A DNA stretch of 64,000 nucleotides from contig NZ_BCTF01000004.1 of the NCBI RefSeq assembly GCF_001571145.1, forward strand, positions 155,885 through 219,884, written 5' to 3'. Made by a program: the position numbers and the translations under genes. This stretch comes from Hydrogenophaga flava NBRC 102514 (GTDB lineage Bacteria; Pseudomonadota; Gammaproteobacteria; Burkholderiales; Burkholderiaceae_C). Below are positions 29,140-39,506 of the stretch, piece by piece. The stretch's first letter is position 1, and every line of letters starts with the position of its first letter. The notes beneath the pieces are model-generated. The model ran no database searches. It was not told the origin of the DNA and saw nothing but the letters and a program-made list of their open reading frames with translations.

Positions 29140-29183
29140 ACTGCCGTCGGTCTCCGATCAACCTTCACGCCACAGGCGAACCC

Positions 29184-29897
29184 ATGAAATTCTTCACCAC
29201 TTCCGCCATTGCGCTCGCCCTGGCCGTCGCCAGCCTGGGCGCTTTCGCGCAGGAAGCCACCATCCGCAAGAACCTGGCCGAGCGGCCGCCCAAGCTGCCT
29301 CCGATCGAGGAGATCAGCAAGACCCCGATGGAAGGCCTGTACGAGGTGCGCGTCAACCAGAGCGAGATCTTCTACACCGACGCCCAGGGCAACTTCCTGA
29401 TCCAGGGCAACCTGATCGACGTGCGCGCCCAGGAGGACCTGACCGAGAAGCGCCAGGCCAAGCTGACCGAGATCGACTTCAAGGATCTGCCGATCAAGGA
29501 CGCGTTCACCATCGTGCGCGGCAACGGCAAGCGCAAGGTGGCCGTGTTCGAAGACCCGAACTGTGGCTACTGCAAGCGCTTCGAGCGCGACCTGACCAAG
29601 ATCGACAACGTCACCGTGCACGTCTTCCTCTACCCGATCCTGAGCCAGGATTCGGCCGACAAGTCGCGCAACATCTGGTGCGCCAAGGACAAGGGCAAGG
29701 CCTTCCTCGACTGGATGACGCGCGACGTGACGCCGGCACCCGCCAACTGCGACACCGCAGCCCTGGCCCGCAACCTGGAGTTCGGCAAGAAGAACCGCAT
29801 CACCGGCACACCGACCCTGATCTTTGCCAACGGCGCCCGCGTGCCGGGGGCCATCGGCGCCGACCGCGTCGAGAAGCTGCTGGCCGAAGCCAAGTAA
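29184..29897 (+). CDS. dsbC: thiol:disulfide interchange protein DsbC
   Basis: A 237-aa periplasmic disulfide isomerase. A signal peptide covers residues 1-22 (KFFTTSAIALALAVASLGAFA), followed by a dimerisation domain and a thioredoxin fold. The active site CGYC is at residues 127-130 and the cis-Pro loop is RITGTPTLIFANG. A second Cys pair (WCAKD, NCDTA) matches the structural disulfide of DsbC. It corrects wrongly paired disulfides, with DsbD as reductant. Confidence 0.94.
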   Translation: MKFFTTSAIALALAVASLGAFAQEATIRKNLAERPPKLPPIEEISKTPMEGLYEVRVNQSEIFYTDAQGNFLIQGNLIDVRAQEDLTEKRQAKLTEIDFKDLPIKDAFTIVRGNGKRKVAVFEDPNCGYCKRFERDLTKIDNVTVHVFLYPILSQDSADKSRNIWCAKDKGKAFLDWMTRDVTPAPANCDTAALARNLEFGKKNRITGTPTLIFANGARVPGAIGADRVEKLLAEAK

Positions 29898-29926
29898 AAC
29901 GCACTCAAAAAGACGCTGCCTCGCCG

Positions 29927-30400
29927 ATGACCCTGCCTTTGCACGACCCCGACGACGCGGCGCTGGCCCGCACCCTGGGCCAGGCCGGCCTGATCCCCTT
30001 CGTCATGCTGGCGGCGCTGCTGTGGCTGGTGGACGTGGCCCTGCAGCCCTGGGTGGCCATCGCCATGACCGGGTACGCGGCGCTGATCATCTCGTTCCTG
30101 GGCGGCATCCACTGGGGCCTTGGCTGGCTCGGCGGCCGCCATGAACGCGGGCTGCCGCACGCCCCGCACCACCAGCGCAACCACTTCCTCTGGGGCATCG
30201 TGCCCTCGCTGCTGGCCTGGCCAGGGCTGCTGATGCCCGCCTTCGCGGGCCTGGCCTGGCTGGGCTTCATGCTCATCATCTGCTACCTGGCCGACCGCAC
30301 GCTCTACCGCCGCGCCGGCCTGGAGGCCTGGCTCACGCTGCGCTTCCGCCTTTCTTCCATCGCAGCGCTGAGCTGCTTCATCGGCGCGGGAGCCCTGTGA
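29927..30400 (+). CDS. DUF3429 family inner-membrane protein
   Basis: A 157-aa protein with about five hydrophobic helices and the block ISFLGGIHWGLGW characteristic of DUF3429. Function is unknown. The ATG at 29927 is 29 bp after dsbC, and the stop overlaps the M61 peptidase start (GTGA at 30397-30400), so the three genes probably form one unit. Confidence 0.85.
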   Translation: MTLPLHDPDDAALARTLGQAGLIPFVMLAALLWLVDVALQPWVAIAMTGYAALIISFLGGIHWGLGWLGGRHERGLPHAPHHQRNHFLWGIVPSLLAWPGLLMPAFAGLAWLGFMLIICYLADRTLYRRAGLEAWLTLRFRLSSIAALSCFIGAGAL

Positions 30401-32208
30401 GCCGCAACAAACCCACGACCCCTGCCCTGCACTACCGCGTCGAGCCGCTGAGCCACCGCGCCCACCTGTTCGCGGTCACCCTCGACATCACCCGCCCGGC
30501 CAAGTCGCAGAAGCTCGCACTGCCGGTCTGGATTCCGGGCAGCTACCTGGTGCGCGAGTTCTCGCAGCACCTGCAGCACCTGAGTGCCCGCCAGGGCAGC
30601 GAGGCGCTGGCGGTGAAACAGCTCGACAAGCACCGCTGGCAGGTGGACAACGACGGCCAGCGCCCGCTCAGCCTGCGCTGGGAGGTCTACGCCTACGACG
30701 CCTCGGTGCGCACCGCCTTCCTGGACGCCACGCGCGGCTTCTTCAACGCCACCAGCCTGTGCCTGATGGTGGCCGGCCGCGAGGACGAGCCGCACGCCAT
30801 CGAGATCCAGCCAGGTGATGCGCCCGCCGGCTGGCAGGTGGCCATCGGCCTGACGCCGCTGAAGGTCGACGGACAAGGCTTCGGCCACTACCTGGCCCAG
30901 AACTACGACGAACTTGCCGACTGCCCGGTGGAAATGAGCACCTTCTGGAGCGGCGAGTTCAGCGCCTGCGGCGTGCCGCACCGCTTCGTGGTCAGCGGCG
31001 CGGGCGGCTGGTTCGACGGCCAGCGCCTGCTGGACGACACACGCCGCATCTGCGAGGCGCAGATCCGCTTCTGGCACGGTGACGGCCAGCCGCCCTACGA
31101 GCGCTACGTCTTCATGCTGCACGCCAGCGGCGAAGGCTATGGCGGGCTGGAGCACCGCAATTCGACCGCGCTCATCGCCCAGCGCACCGACCTGCCCAAG
31201 ATCCGAGCCAAAGACGACAAGCCCGCCGCCCTCAAGGCCACCGACGGCTACACCACGCTGCTGGGCCTGATCAGCCACGAGTACTTCCACACCTGGAACG
31301 TCAAGCGCCTGCGGCCGGCCGAGTTCAAGCGCTACGACTACACGCGCGAGAACCACACCGAGCTGCTGTGGTTCTTCGAAGGCTTCACCAGCTACTACGA
31401 CGACCTGTTCCTGCGCCGCGCCGGTCTGATCGACGACGCCACCTACCTGCAGCTGGTGACCAAGACCATCAACCAGGTGCAGCAGAGCCCGGGCCAGCGC
31501 GTGCAGAGCGTGGCCCAGGCCAGCTTCGACGCCTGGACGCGCTACTACCGAGTGGGCGAGAACACGCCCAACGCCACCATCAGCTACTACACCAAGGGCG
31601 CCCTGGTGGCGATGTGTCTGGACCTGACGCTGCGCGCCGAGGGCCGCGGTTCGCTGGACGAGGTGATGCGTGCGCTCTGGCATCGCACGCAGGGCGGGCC
31701 GATGCGCGAGTCCGACCTGTCCACGGTGTTGCGCCAGCAGGGCAAGCGCAGCTTCGCCGCCGAACTGGTCCAGTGGGTGCACGGCACGGCCGACCTGCCG
31801 GTGCTGGACCTGCTGGCGGCGGCTGGCGCCAAGGTGCACCGCGACAAGGCGCCGCTGGCGCAGTCGCTGGGGCTGCGCGTCGCGGCCGACAGTGGCGGCC
31901 TGACGGTCAAGAACGTGCTGCGCGGCGGTGCCGGCGAGGCAGCCGGTCTGGCGGCGGGCGACGAGTGGCTGGGCGTGGAGTTCGCCCCCGCGCGGCGCGG
32001 CCAGCCGGCCGAGGCCTGGCGCGTGCGCAAGCTCGACGAGGTGGCGGCCCTGCGCGGCACGCGCAGCGCTCTCACAGCCCTGGTCTCGCGCGACGGGCGG
32101 CTGCTGCGCTGCCCGCTGACCTGGCCCGCCGACGACACCGCGGTGCGGCTGACGGTCGAGGACGCCGTCCGCCTGGGTGACTGGCTGACCCGCAGCACCA
32201 CCGGCTGA
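30397..32208 (+). CDS. M61 family metallopeptidase with PDZ domain
   Basis: A 603-aa protein resembling glycyl aminopeptidases. A beta-sandwich N-terminal domain precedes the gluzincin motif HEYFH (His294 and His298), followed by NVKRLRP and the downstream Glu ligand in LLWFFEGFTSYYDDLFLRR. A C-terminal PDZ-like domain contains VKNVLRGGAGEAAGLAAGDEWL. No signal peptide is seen, so it is likely cytoplasmic. The start is GTG, coupled to the upstream gene. Confidence 0.9.
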   Translation: MSRNKPTTPALHYRVEPLSHRAHLFAVTLDITRPAKSQKLALPVWIPGSYLVREFSQHLQHLSARQGSEALAVKQLDKHRWQVDNDGQRPLSLRWEVYAYDASVRTAFLDATRGFFNATSLCLMVAGREDEPHAIEIQPGDAPAGWQVAIGLTPLKVDGQGFGHYLAQNYDELADCPVEMSTFWSGEFSACGVPHRFVVSGAGGWFDGQRLLDDTRRICEAQIRFWHGDGQPPYERYVFMLHASGEGYGGLEHRNSTALIAQRTDLPKIRAKDDKPAALKATDGYTTLLGLISHEYFHTWNVKRLRPAEFKRYDYTRENHTELLWFFEGFTSYYDDLFLRRAGLIDDATYLQLVTKTINQVQQSPGQRVQSVAQASFDAWTRYYRVGENTPNATISYYTKGALVAMCLDLTLRAEGRGSLDEVMRALWHRTQGGPMRESDLSTVLRQQGKRSFAAELVQWVHGTADLPVLDLLAAAGAKVHRDKAPLAQSLGLRVAADSGGLTVKNVLRGGAGEAAGLAAGDEWLGVEFAPARRGQPAEAWRVRKLDEVAALRGTRSALTALVSRDGRLLRCPLTWPADDTAVRLTVEDAVRLGDWLTRSTTG

Positions 32209-32227
32209 GCAGCGCCCGGCGGCCGCC

Positions 32228-32803
32228 TCAGTGGCGGGGCAGTTGCGGCACGACCTCCTGGTCGAAACGCTGCACCGTGGCCGCACCCCGGTAGTTCTGC
32301 AGCGCTTCGCGCACGCGGGGCAGCAGGGTCTGCAGCTCGGTCGCCGTCTTGCAGGACTCGACCTTGATCGCCGTCAGCTCGCCCATGGGGCCGGCGGCGT
32401 CGTTGATGAAGCGGACCACCAGACGGCGGGCGTCGGCAAAGGGCAGCACCGGCGCCGCAGACGGCGGGGCAGCGACAGGTGCTGACGGCGGGGCCGGAGG
32501 AAAGCCGGCCTCGGCAGAGGCCGGCGCCGGTGCCACGGGCACCTGTCCGTCGGCCAGCGGCGCCGTGTTCTGAAACGGGGGACCGTTGGGATCGTGGGGC
32601 GCGATCCAGCCCTGGGCCAGCAGCTGCTCCAGCAAGGCGGCACCGCCACCCAGACCCGCCCCGAGCTTGTCGAGTTCGGCGGCGTTGCGCTTGCCGTCCA
32701 CGAGGATCAGCATGGACCGCAGGCGAGGCACGAGCTCCGGCGCCCGGCGAGCCATCGCATCCCGGCCTTTATCGGTCTTGACGAGCAGAGTGTTCTTGTC
32801 CAT
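32228..32803 (-). CDS. conserved hypothetical protein with Pro/Ala-rich linker
   Basis: A 191-aa protein that I cannot assign. The N-terminal 70 residues (KNTLLVKTDKGRDAMARR, SMLILVDGKRNAAELDK) look like a small winged-helix-type domain. A linker of about 45 residues rich in Pro and Ala follows, then a C-terminal helical segment (DARRLVVRFINDAAGPMGELTAIKVE). No signal peptide or TM helix is seen. It stands alone, convergent with the M61 gene. I took the ATG at 32803; an upstream start would add a short hydrophobic stretch. Confidence 0.75.
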   Translation of the reverse strand: MDKNTLLVKTDKGRDAMARRAPELVPRLRSMLILVDGKRNAAELDKLGAGLGGGAALLEQLLAQGWIAPHDPNGPPFQNTAPLADGQVPVAPAPASAEAGFPPAPPSAPVAAPPSAAPVLPFADARRLVVRFINDAAGPMGELTAIKVESCKTATELQTLLPRVREALQNYRGAATVQRFDQEVVPQLPRH

Positions 32804-32925
32804 GAAACCCCAACAGATGGCAAACACTGTAGCCACCGTGCTCCCAATCGGATAGCGGGGTTTAACCTGTAGCCCAAAGAATTACTTACGGAAAGCTGAC
32901 AAATCTCACAGGTACGCCGCAAACA

Positions 32926-34217
<1,292 letters not shown>

Positions 34218-34221
<4 letters not shown>

Positions 34222-34664
34222 GCACCTGCCTCCTCAGGAAACACCTGGCCGGGGATGACCGCACTCTTGCCGCGGAACATGGCCACCACCTCGCCCTTCT
34301 GGTTGGTGACCTTCATGTCGTAGATGCCGTGCCGGCCCTGCAGGGTCTGCTCCACACCCTCGCAGGTCAGCACATCGCCGGCGTGCGCTGGTTTGAGGAA
34401 CTCGATGCTGCAGCCGGCCGCCACCGCGTTCTTGTTGTGGCTGTTGCAGGCGAAGGCAAAGGTGGAATCGGCCAGGGTGAAGATGAAGCCACCGTGGCAG
34501 ATCTGGTGGCCGTTCAGATGCAGCGGCTGGACGGCCATGCGGATCACGGCCCGGCCCGGCTCCACCGTCAGCAGCTCCATGCCCATGGTGTCCTTGCTCG
34601 CGACATCCACCGCAAACATGGTTTCGCCCACCTTGGTCGCGCGTTCTTGCGGCGTCATCCTCAT
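34218..34664 (-). CDS. paaI: hydroxyphenylacetyl-CoA thioesterase PaaI
   Basis: A 148-aa hotdog-fold thioesterase with the segment HGGFIFTLADSTFAFACNS, in which the Asp is the catalytic acid. It removes stalled CoA esters during phenylacetate degradation. It overlaps both neighbours by 4 bp (paaG at 34661-34664, paaK at 34218-34221). Confidence 0.93.
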
Positions 34665-35467
34665 TCCCCCTTGAACTGCGGCGCGCGCTTCTGACGGAAC
34701 GCCATCACGCCTTCGATGTAATCGTGCGTCTTGCCCAAGGCCGACTGCGTGTCGCGCTCGGCGTCCAGCTGCTCATCGAGCGTGCGGGTGGACGCGTCGC
34801 GCAGCAGCGCGCGGGTGGCGACCAGGGCCTTGGTAGGCATGGCCGCCAGACGCCTGGCCAGCGCCAGCGCGGCAGCCAGCGGGTCGTCCTGCACGTCCCA
34901 GATCATTCCCCATTCCTTGGCCTGCGCGGCGGGCAGCTTGTCGCCCGTCATCGCCAGCGCCATGGCGCGCGCCAGGCCCAGTCGCTCCACCAGGAACCAG
35001 CTGCCGCCGGCGTCGGGGATCAGGCCGATCTTGCTGAAAGCCTGGATGAAGCTCGCTCCGGGCGCCGCGATGGCGATGTCGCAGGTCATGGCCAGTGAGG
35101 CGCCCGCGCCGGCCGCCACGCCGTTGACCGCCGCGATCACCGGCATGCGCAGCGACTGGATGCGCCGCGCCGTCGGGTTGAAGGCCTGGTCGATCACCGG
35201 GCCAGGGTCGGCGCGCTGCACCAGATCCGGCCCGGGCTCGAAGTCGAACTCCGACAGGTCGGCACCGGCACAGAAGCCGCGGCCGGCGCCGGTGATCACC
35301 AGCGCCCGCACCGCCGGGTTGGCTTCGGCCCGGTCCAGCGCGGCCCACAGGTCGCGGTGCATCTGGCGCGTGAAGCTGTTGAGGGCGTCGGGCCGGTTGA
35401 GCGTGACCTGCGCCACGGCGCCATGTTCTATATAGAGAACGCGGCTGTCTTCTGGGGCGGAACTCAT
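34661..35467 (-). CDS. paaG: 2-(1,2-epoxy-1,2-dihydrophenyl)acetyl-CoA isomerase
   Basis: A 268-aa crotonase-fold enzyme with NRPDALNSF, oxyanion-hole loops GFCAGADLSEF and NGVAAGAGASLAMTCD, and FSKIGLIPDAGGSW. The Asp in PDAGG takes the place of one catalytic Glu of hydratases, as expected for PaaG isomerases that form the oxepin. It is first gene of the leftward phenylacetate unit and divergent from the enoyl-CoA hydratase gene. Confidence 0.9.
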   Translation of the reverse strand: MSSAPEDSRVLYIEHGAVAQVTLNRPDALNSFTRQMHRDLWAALDRAEANPAVRALVITGAGRGFCAGADLSEFDFEPGPDLVQRADPGPVIDQAFNPTARRIQSLRMPVIAAVNGVAAGAGASLAMTCDIAIAAPGASFIQAFSKIGLIPDAGGSWFLVERLGLARAMALAMTGDKLPAAQAKEWGMIWDVQDDPLAAALALARRLAAMPTKALVATRALLRDASTRTLDEQLDAERDTQSALGKTHDYIEGVMAFRQKRAPQFKGE

Positions 35468-35510
35468 GAAAAGCTGTCTCCTGTCGTTCTTGAACGGGCC
35501 ATTCTGTCAT

Positions 35511-35534
35511 TAACCGACCAATCGGTTGGTTAAT
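35511..35534. promoter_or_regulatory. PaaR-like TetR-family operator palindrome
   Basis: A 24-bp near-perfect palindrome TTAACCGACC-AATC-GGTTGGTTAA lies in the 152-bp divergent region between paaG and the enoyl-CoA hydratase gene. Betaproteobacterial phenylacetate genes are typically repressed by a TetR-type PaaR that recognises ACCNACC-type palindromes and releases with phenylacetyl-CoA. The repressor gene is not in this window. The position allows control of both directions. Confidence 0.75.
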
Positions 35535-35619
35535 GTTTTCCCTTGGGTGTCGCCCCCGGAAACGGGGCGGCTATAGTTGACGTTCACGTCAATCATCCCC
35601 CATCACCCGAGGACACACC

Positions 35620-36408
35620 ATGAGCGAAAACGCCACCCCCGAACTGATCACCGTGCGCACCGAGGGCCGTGTCGGCATCGTGACGCTCAACCGGCCCAAG
35701 CAGCTCAACGCCCTGAACGACCAGCTGATGAACGAACTGGGCGCCGCACTCAAGGCCTTCGACGCCGACGACGGCATCGGCTGCATGATCGTGACCGGCA
35801 GCGAGAAGGCGTTTGCCGCCGGTGCCGACATCGGCGCGATGGCCAAGTACAGCTTCGCCGACGTCTACAAGGGCGACTACATCACCCGCAACTGGGAAAC
35901 CATCCGCAGCGTGCGCAAGCCGGTCATCGCGGCCGTCAGCGGCTTCGCCCTGGGCGGCGGCTGCGAGCTGGCCATGATGTGCGACTTCATCATCGCCGCC
36001 GATAACGCCAAGTTCGGCCAGCCCGAGATCAAGCTGGGCATCATCCCCGGCGCCGGCGGCACGCAGCGCCTGCCGCGCGCGGTGGGCAAGGCCAAGGCCA
36101 TGGACATGGCCCTCACGGGCCGCATGATGGACGCCACCGAGGCCGAGCGCGCCGGCCTGGTCAGCCGCGTGGTGCCGCTGGACAAGTTGATGGACGAAGC
36201 CCTGGGCGCCGCGCTGCAGATCTGCGAGTTCTCGCTGCCCAGCGTGATGGCGGCCAAGGAATGCGTCAACCGCGCCTTCGAAGGCGGCCTGGCCGATGGC
36301 GTGATGTTCGAACGCCGCATGTTCCACGCCCTGTTCGCCACCGAAGACCAGAAGGAAGGCATGGACGCGTTCGTGAACAAGCGCAAGGCGGTGTTCAAGC
36401 ACGGCTGA
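35620..36408 (+). CDS. enoyl-CoA hydratase (PaaF-like)
   Basis: A 262-aa crotonase with [11 protein letters not shown], oxyanion loops [11 protein letters not shown] and [16 protein letters not shown], and both catalytic Glu residues expected for a hydratase (GGCELAM and [20 protein letters not shown]). It hydrates enoyl-CoA intermediates; the shared PaaR-like operator region suggests the phenylacetate beta-oxidation step. A generic fatty-acid enoyl-CoA hydratase role is also possible. Confidence 0.88.
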   Translation: MSENATPELITVRTEGRVGIVTLNRPKQLNALNDQLMNELGAALKAFDADDGIGCMIVTGSEKAFAAGADIGAMAKYSFADVYKGDYITRNWETIRSVRKPVIAAVSGFALGGGCELAMMCDFIIAADNAKFGQPEIKLGIIPGAGGTQRLPRAVGKAKAMDMALTGRMMDATEAERAGLVSRVVPLDKLMDEALGAALQICEFSLPSVMAAKECVNRAFEGGLADGVMFERRMFHALFATEDQKEGMDAFVNKRKAVFKHG

Positions 36409-36444
36409 TCAACGCAGATCGAACAAGCCTCTGAGACGACCGGT

Positions 36445-37824
36445 ATGTGGTTGGCGGGACTGATGGTGGTATGGGCGACGGCGCTGCTGGCGTTGTCACT
36501 CGCAGGCGTGTTCGCGCTGCTGCATACCGTGTACTGGTTGGTGTCGCCTCCACTGTCGCCGCAGGCGCAGGACTACGAGGCACTCGCCAAGGCGCTGCCG
36601 ACGTCGACCGACAACGCGTACCGGGTGGAAGGCTTGTTCGCACCTGCGGCGCTGGGCCCCGTGCAGTACGGCCGATGCATCCATCCTTTTCTCCAGCTCC
36701 GGAAAGATCAAGAGGCTGAGAAACAAAAGGGTGTGGAACGCTGCAACCAGGGGAAAACCCTGCTTTCCCTGCCCCCTGCACTGGATCAGGCCAAGGTGTC
36801 GCCTGGCTGGACGGAGCGGGAGTGGCTGACACTCGCGCAAGCCGTTCCCGACCAGACACTTCTCTCAAGGACGAAGGAGATTGCGGCCGCTGGCCCGCGC
36901 ATCTTTGGGTACCGCCCTCTGGACCTATCGCCTCCGCTACGCCCATTGCTGATGTTGAACCTGTGGCAGAGCGCGCACGCCCTGGCCCTGTGGCGACAAG
37001 GGCGGATCGATGACGCGGTGTCGGCGTTTGAGGACGCCATCGGGGACAACCTGCAGTCGGCCGACGACACCTTGATCGAAGCCATGCTCTCCGTAAACGG
37101 GCTGAGCAAGAACCTACTCGCTCTGCAACTCGTCTTGGCGCAATCCCCGGCACCGGACGAAGCCAGCGCCCAGCGGCTGCAGCAAGTGCTGGACGCGATG
37201 GACGGCATGCCCTCCAGGGGCGCCAAAGCCATGGACGCGGAGTGGGCAACGTATGCCTCTTCGTTCGATTTCGAGGAATTGCGCAAGCAGTGGGATCGTC
37301 CTGGTGTTCTCGGCTGGTTCACAACCGCCCCCCTTCGATTGACGCATCGGGAGGACACCCTCAACCGCTTGGCGATCCAGTTTGGAGTCGCACGCCAACG
37401 AATGCTCACGGCCTCCCAAGGGGCTTCAATGGCTCAGTCGGCAACAACGCAAATGCCTGATGCGAGCCCCTGCGCGTCGCTGGGTACGGCAGCCATCGTG
37501 TGCTACGGAGCTCTACCCAATCCCTTCGGCCGCTACTTCCTGGACAACATGGATGTCGAAGCCAGTGCCTACGAACGCTACGGCGTCCGCATTGCCGATG
37601 TCCGCAACCTGGCTGCTGCCACACGGCTGACACTGGAGGCCCGACGCCGAGGGCTTACCAGTCAGGGACTTGCAGCGTTTGTGGCGAATGCTCCGCCCGA
37701 GATGCGCGACGTGTTCACTCGCCAACCGTTTGCCTACGACGCACAGGCCCGCGAACTGACCATCGTTCTGCGCGAGAAGAGCACCGTCCTCGGCGACACC
37801 GGCGAGTACCGCCTGCCGCTCTGA
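36445..37824 (+). CDS. uncharacterised membrane-anchored protein
   Basis: A 459-aa protein of unknown function. Residues 1-35 form a strongly hydrophobic N-terminal anchor (GLMVVWATALLALSLAGVFA), followed by a long soluble, mainly helical region with TPR-like Ala/Leu pairs (ALALWRQGRIDDAVSAFEDAI). The C-terminal part has a Cys pair (PDASPCASLGTAAIVC) and the phrase NPFGRYFLDNM. Third-codon positions look less GC-biased than in neighbouring genes, which may indicate recent acquisition. It stands alone, 36 bp after the enoyl-CoA hydratase gene. Confidence 0.75.
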   Translation: MWLAGLMVVWATALLALSLAGVFALLHTVYWLVSPPLSPQAQDYEALAKALPTSTDNAYRVEGLFAPAALGPVQYGRCIHPFLQLRKDQEAEKQKGVERCNQGKTLLSLPPALDQAKVSPGWTEREWLTLAQAVPDQTLLSRTKEIAAAGPRIFGYRPLDLSPPLRPLLMLNLWQSAHALALWRQGRIDDAVSAFEDAIGDNLQSADDTLIEAMLSVNGLSKNLLALQLVLAQSPAPDEASAQRLQQVLDAMDGMPSRGAKAMDAEWATYASSFDFEELRKQWDRPGVLGWFTTAPLRLTHREDTLNRLAIQFGVARQRMLTASQGASMAQSATTQMPDASPCASLGTAAIVCYGALPNPFGRYFLDNMDVEASAYERYGVRIADVRNLAAATRLTLEARRRGLTSQGLAAFVANAPPEMRDVFTRQPFAYDAQARELTIVLREKSTVLGDTGEYRLPL

Positions 37825-37900
37825 TTTTTTTCGCGGGGTTTAACCCCGTCCGGTCCGCCGGTTCGTTTCAGTGGCATCACCAACCCCCACGGAGTTCACG

Positions 37901-39319
37901 ATGCCTCTTTCGAATCCCCGGCTGTCCCGCCTGCTGACCGCCCTGCTCGGCGGCCAGTTGCTGCTCTCCGGCATGCCCGTCACCGCTCAGCCCACAGCGG
38001 CGGTGGCCCCGGCCGCTGCGGTGTCCGCCCAGCCCGAGTTCGCGCCGCCCGGCGCCACCCACTGCAAGCGCCCGATGCGCACCCATGAGGTGGCCGGCCG
38101 GCCCGAGATCGCCGAACCTGCGGTGCGCTACAGCAAAACCCTGCCCCGCTCCCGCGCGGAGGTCACCACTCGCGATGCGGTGGCCAAGGCCGCGTCACCC
38201 GCCGCCATGGCGATGGAAGCCGCGCCCGAAGCGATGGCGGTCGCGCCGGCCCCCTCGCCCGGCGGCGCGCGCCCCGACCGTGCTGCTGTCGTGACCGCCG
38301 GCATGGTCGACGACAACGCCGACTTCGCCGAGTACCTCGCCTTCCGCGCCCGCACGAATGTGCCCCACCAGGCGCGCGACATCAGCGAGCGCCACCTGCT
38401 CACGGTGCGGGACCGCGCCGGCCGCGGCGTGCCCGACGCGCAGGTGCAGGTGCGTTCGCCACAGGGCGCGCTGCTGCGGGCGCGCACAGACAGCGCGGGC
38501 CGCGTCTGGCTGCACCCCCGGTCTTTCGACGCCGGTGCATCGACGCTGTACGAGGTGACCGCCACCCACGGCGGGCAGACCGCCCAGGGCCTGCTGCGCC
38601 GCGGCCAGAAGGACGCTCTGGAGCTGCAACTGGATGGTTCCGTCGCGCCCCAGCGCGCGCGCCTGGACCTGGTGTTCCTGATCGACGCCACCGGCTCGAT
38701 GGCCGACGAGATCCATAAGCTCAAGAGCAGCCTGCACAGCATCGCCGCCGACGCTGCTCGCCTGCCCAGCCGCCCCGACCTGTGTTTTGGCCTGGTGGCC
38801 TACCGCGACACCACCGACCCCTTCGTGCTTCGCAGCCACGACTTCACCGACGACCTCGGCGCCTTCCAGAAAGTGCTCAACCAGCTGCAGGCCGACGGCG
38901 GCGGCGACACCCCCGAGGCCATGAGCGAGGCGCTGCACGAGACGGTGCACCGCCTGAGCTGGCGCGGCGACGGCGCCACCCGCATGGTGGTGCTGCTGGC
39001 CGACGCGCCGCCCAAGCTCGGGCCCGACCGGCCGCGCTACGACGCGGCGATGCAGGTGGCGCTGGGCAAAGGCATCAAGCTGTTCAGCGTCGGCGCCAGC
39101 GGCCTGGACCCGCAGGGCGAGTTCATCCAGCGCCAGATCGCCCAGTACACCGGCGGCCGCTTCGTGTTCCTGACCTACGACCGGGCCGACGACCCCGCCA
39201 GCGGGCCGGGCCGCGAAACGGTGCACGACGTGAAAAACTACTCGGTGGCCACCCTGGACAAGCTGATCGGCCGGCTGATCCGCGAAGAACTGGCCCCGTT
39301 GTCGCGCAAGGGGGCTTGA
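37901..39319 (+). CDS. secreted VWA domain-containing protein
   Basis: A 472-aa protein with an N-terminal signal peptide (RLLTALLGGQLLLSGMPVTAQ) and an Ala/Pro-rich spacer. A small beta domain (ERHLLTVRDRAGRGVPDAQVQVRSP, read in two pieces) resembles carboxypeptidase-regulatory folds. The von Willebrand A domain begins LDLVFLIDATGSMADEI with an intact MIDAS DxTGS and later GGDTPEAMSEAL. The start is ATG 37901 with GGAG 7 nt upstream; a longer in-frame start at 37871 would precede the signal peptide. The ligand and partners are unknown. Confidence 0.82.
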   Translation: MPLSNPRLSRLLTALLGGQLLLSGMPVTAQPTAAVAPAAAVSAQPEFAPPGATHCKRPMRTHEVAGRPEIAEPAVRYSKTLPRSRAEVTTRDAVAKAASPAAMAMEAAPEAMAVAPAPSPGGARPDRAAVVTAGMVDDNADFAEYLAFRARTNVPHQARDISERHLLTVRDRAGRGVPDAQVQVRSPQGALLRARTDSAGRVWLHPRSFDAGASTLYEVTATHGGQTAQGLLRRGQKDALELQLDGSVAPQRARLDLVFLIDATGSMADEIHKLKSSLHSIAADAARLPSRPDLCFGLVAYRDTTDPFVLRSHDFTDDLGAFQKVLNQLQADGGGDTPEAMSEALHETVHRLSWRGDGATRMVVLLADAPPKLGPDRPRYDAAMQVALGKGIKLFSVGASGLDPQGEFIQRQIAQYTGGRFVFLTYDRADDPASGPGRETVHDVKNYSVATLDKLIGRLIREELAPLSRKGA

Positions 39320-39345
39320 GCGCTTCGAAAAAATGGGCTTATAAT
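39316..39345 (+). promoter_or_regulatory. sigma-70 promoter of tRNA-Met
   Basis: TTGAGC at 39316-39321 and a consensus TATAAT at 39340-39345 are separated by 18 bp, ending 10 bp before the tRNA. The -35 box overlaps the stop region of the upstream VWA gene. Confidence 0.8.
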
Positions 39346-39355
39346 GCTGGGCTTC

Positions 39356-39432
39356 GGCGATATAGCTCAGTTGGTTAGAGCGCAGCATTCATAATGCTGA
39401 TGTCGGTGGTTCAAGTCCACCTATCGCCACCA
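39356..39432 (+). tRNA. tRNA-Met (anticodon CAT), elongator type
   Basis: A 77-nt cloverleaf with encoded CCA. The acceptor stem GGCGATA pairs with TATCGCC, the D-loop contains AGCTCAGTTGGTTAGAGC, the anticodon stem CAGCA/TGCTG holds loop TTCATAA, and the T-arm is GGTGGTTCAAGTCCACC. The mature G1-C72 pair and overall similarity fit elongator Met rather than initiator, which has an unpaired position 1-72. Lysidine-modified tRNA-Ile2 also has CAT but a different acceptor stem. Confidence 0.93.
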
Positions 39433-39438
39433 GACAAG

Positions 39439-39472
39439 AAACCCCTGAAGACGCTGTTTTCAGGGGTTTTTT
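39439..39472 (+). terminator. terminator of tRNA-Met
   Basis: An 11-bp stem AAACCCCTGAA / TTCAGGGGTTT is followed by a T tract, starting 7 bp after the tRNA CCA end. Confidence 0.85.
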
Positions 39473-39506
39473 CTTGCCCGGCTTCTCTTGCGACACCGGA
39501 GCGCCC

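Noticed and set aside
37834..37848. Short palindrome CGGGGTTTAACCCCG after the unknown membrane protein gene
   Set aside because: Only 6 bp of stem around one base and no T tract on the proper side; too small to call a terminator or operator.
39356..39432. tRNA-Met as an integration site for a genomic island
   Set aside because: No integrase, no direct repeat of the tRNA 3' end and ordinary genes on both sides.
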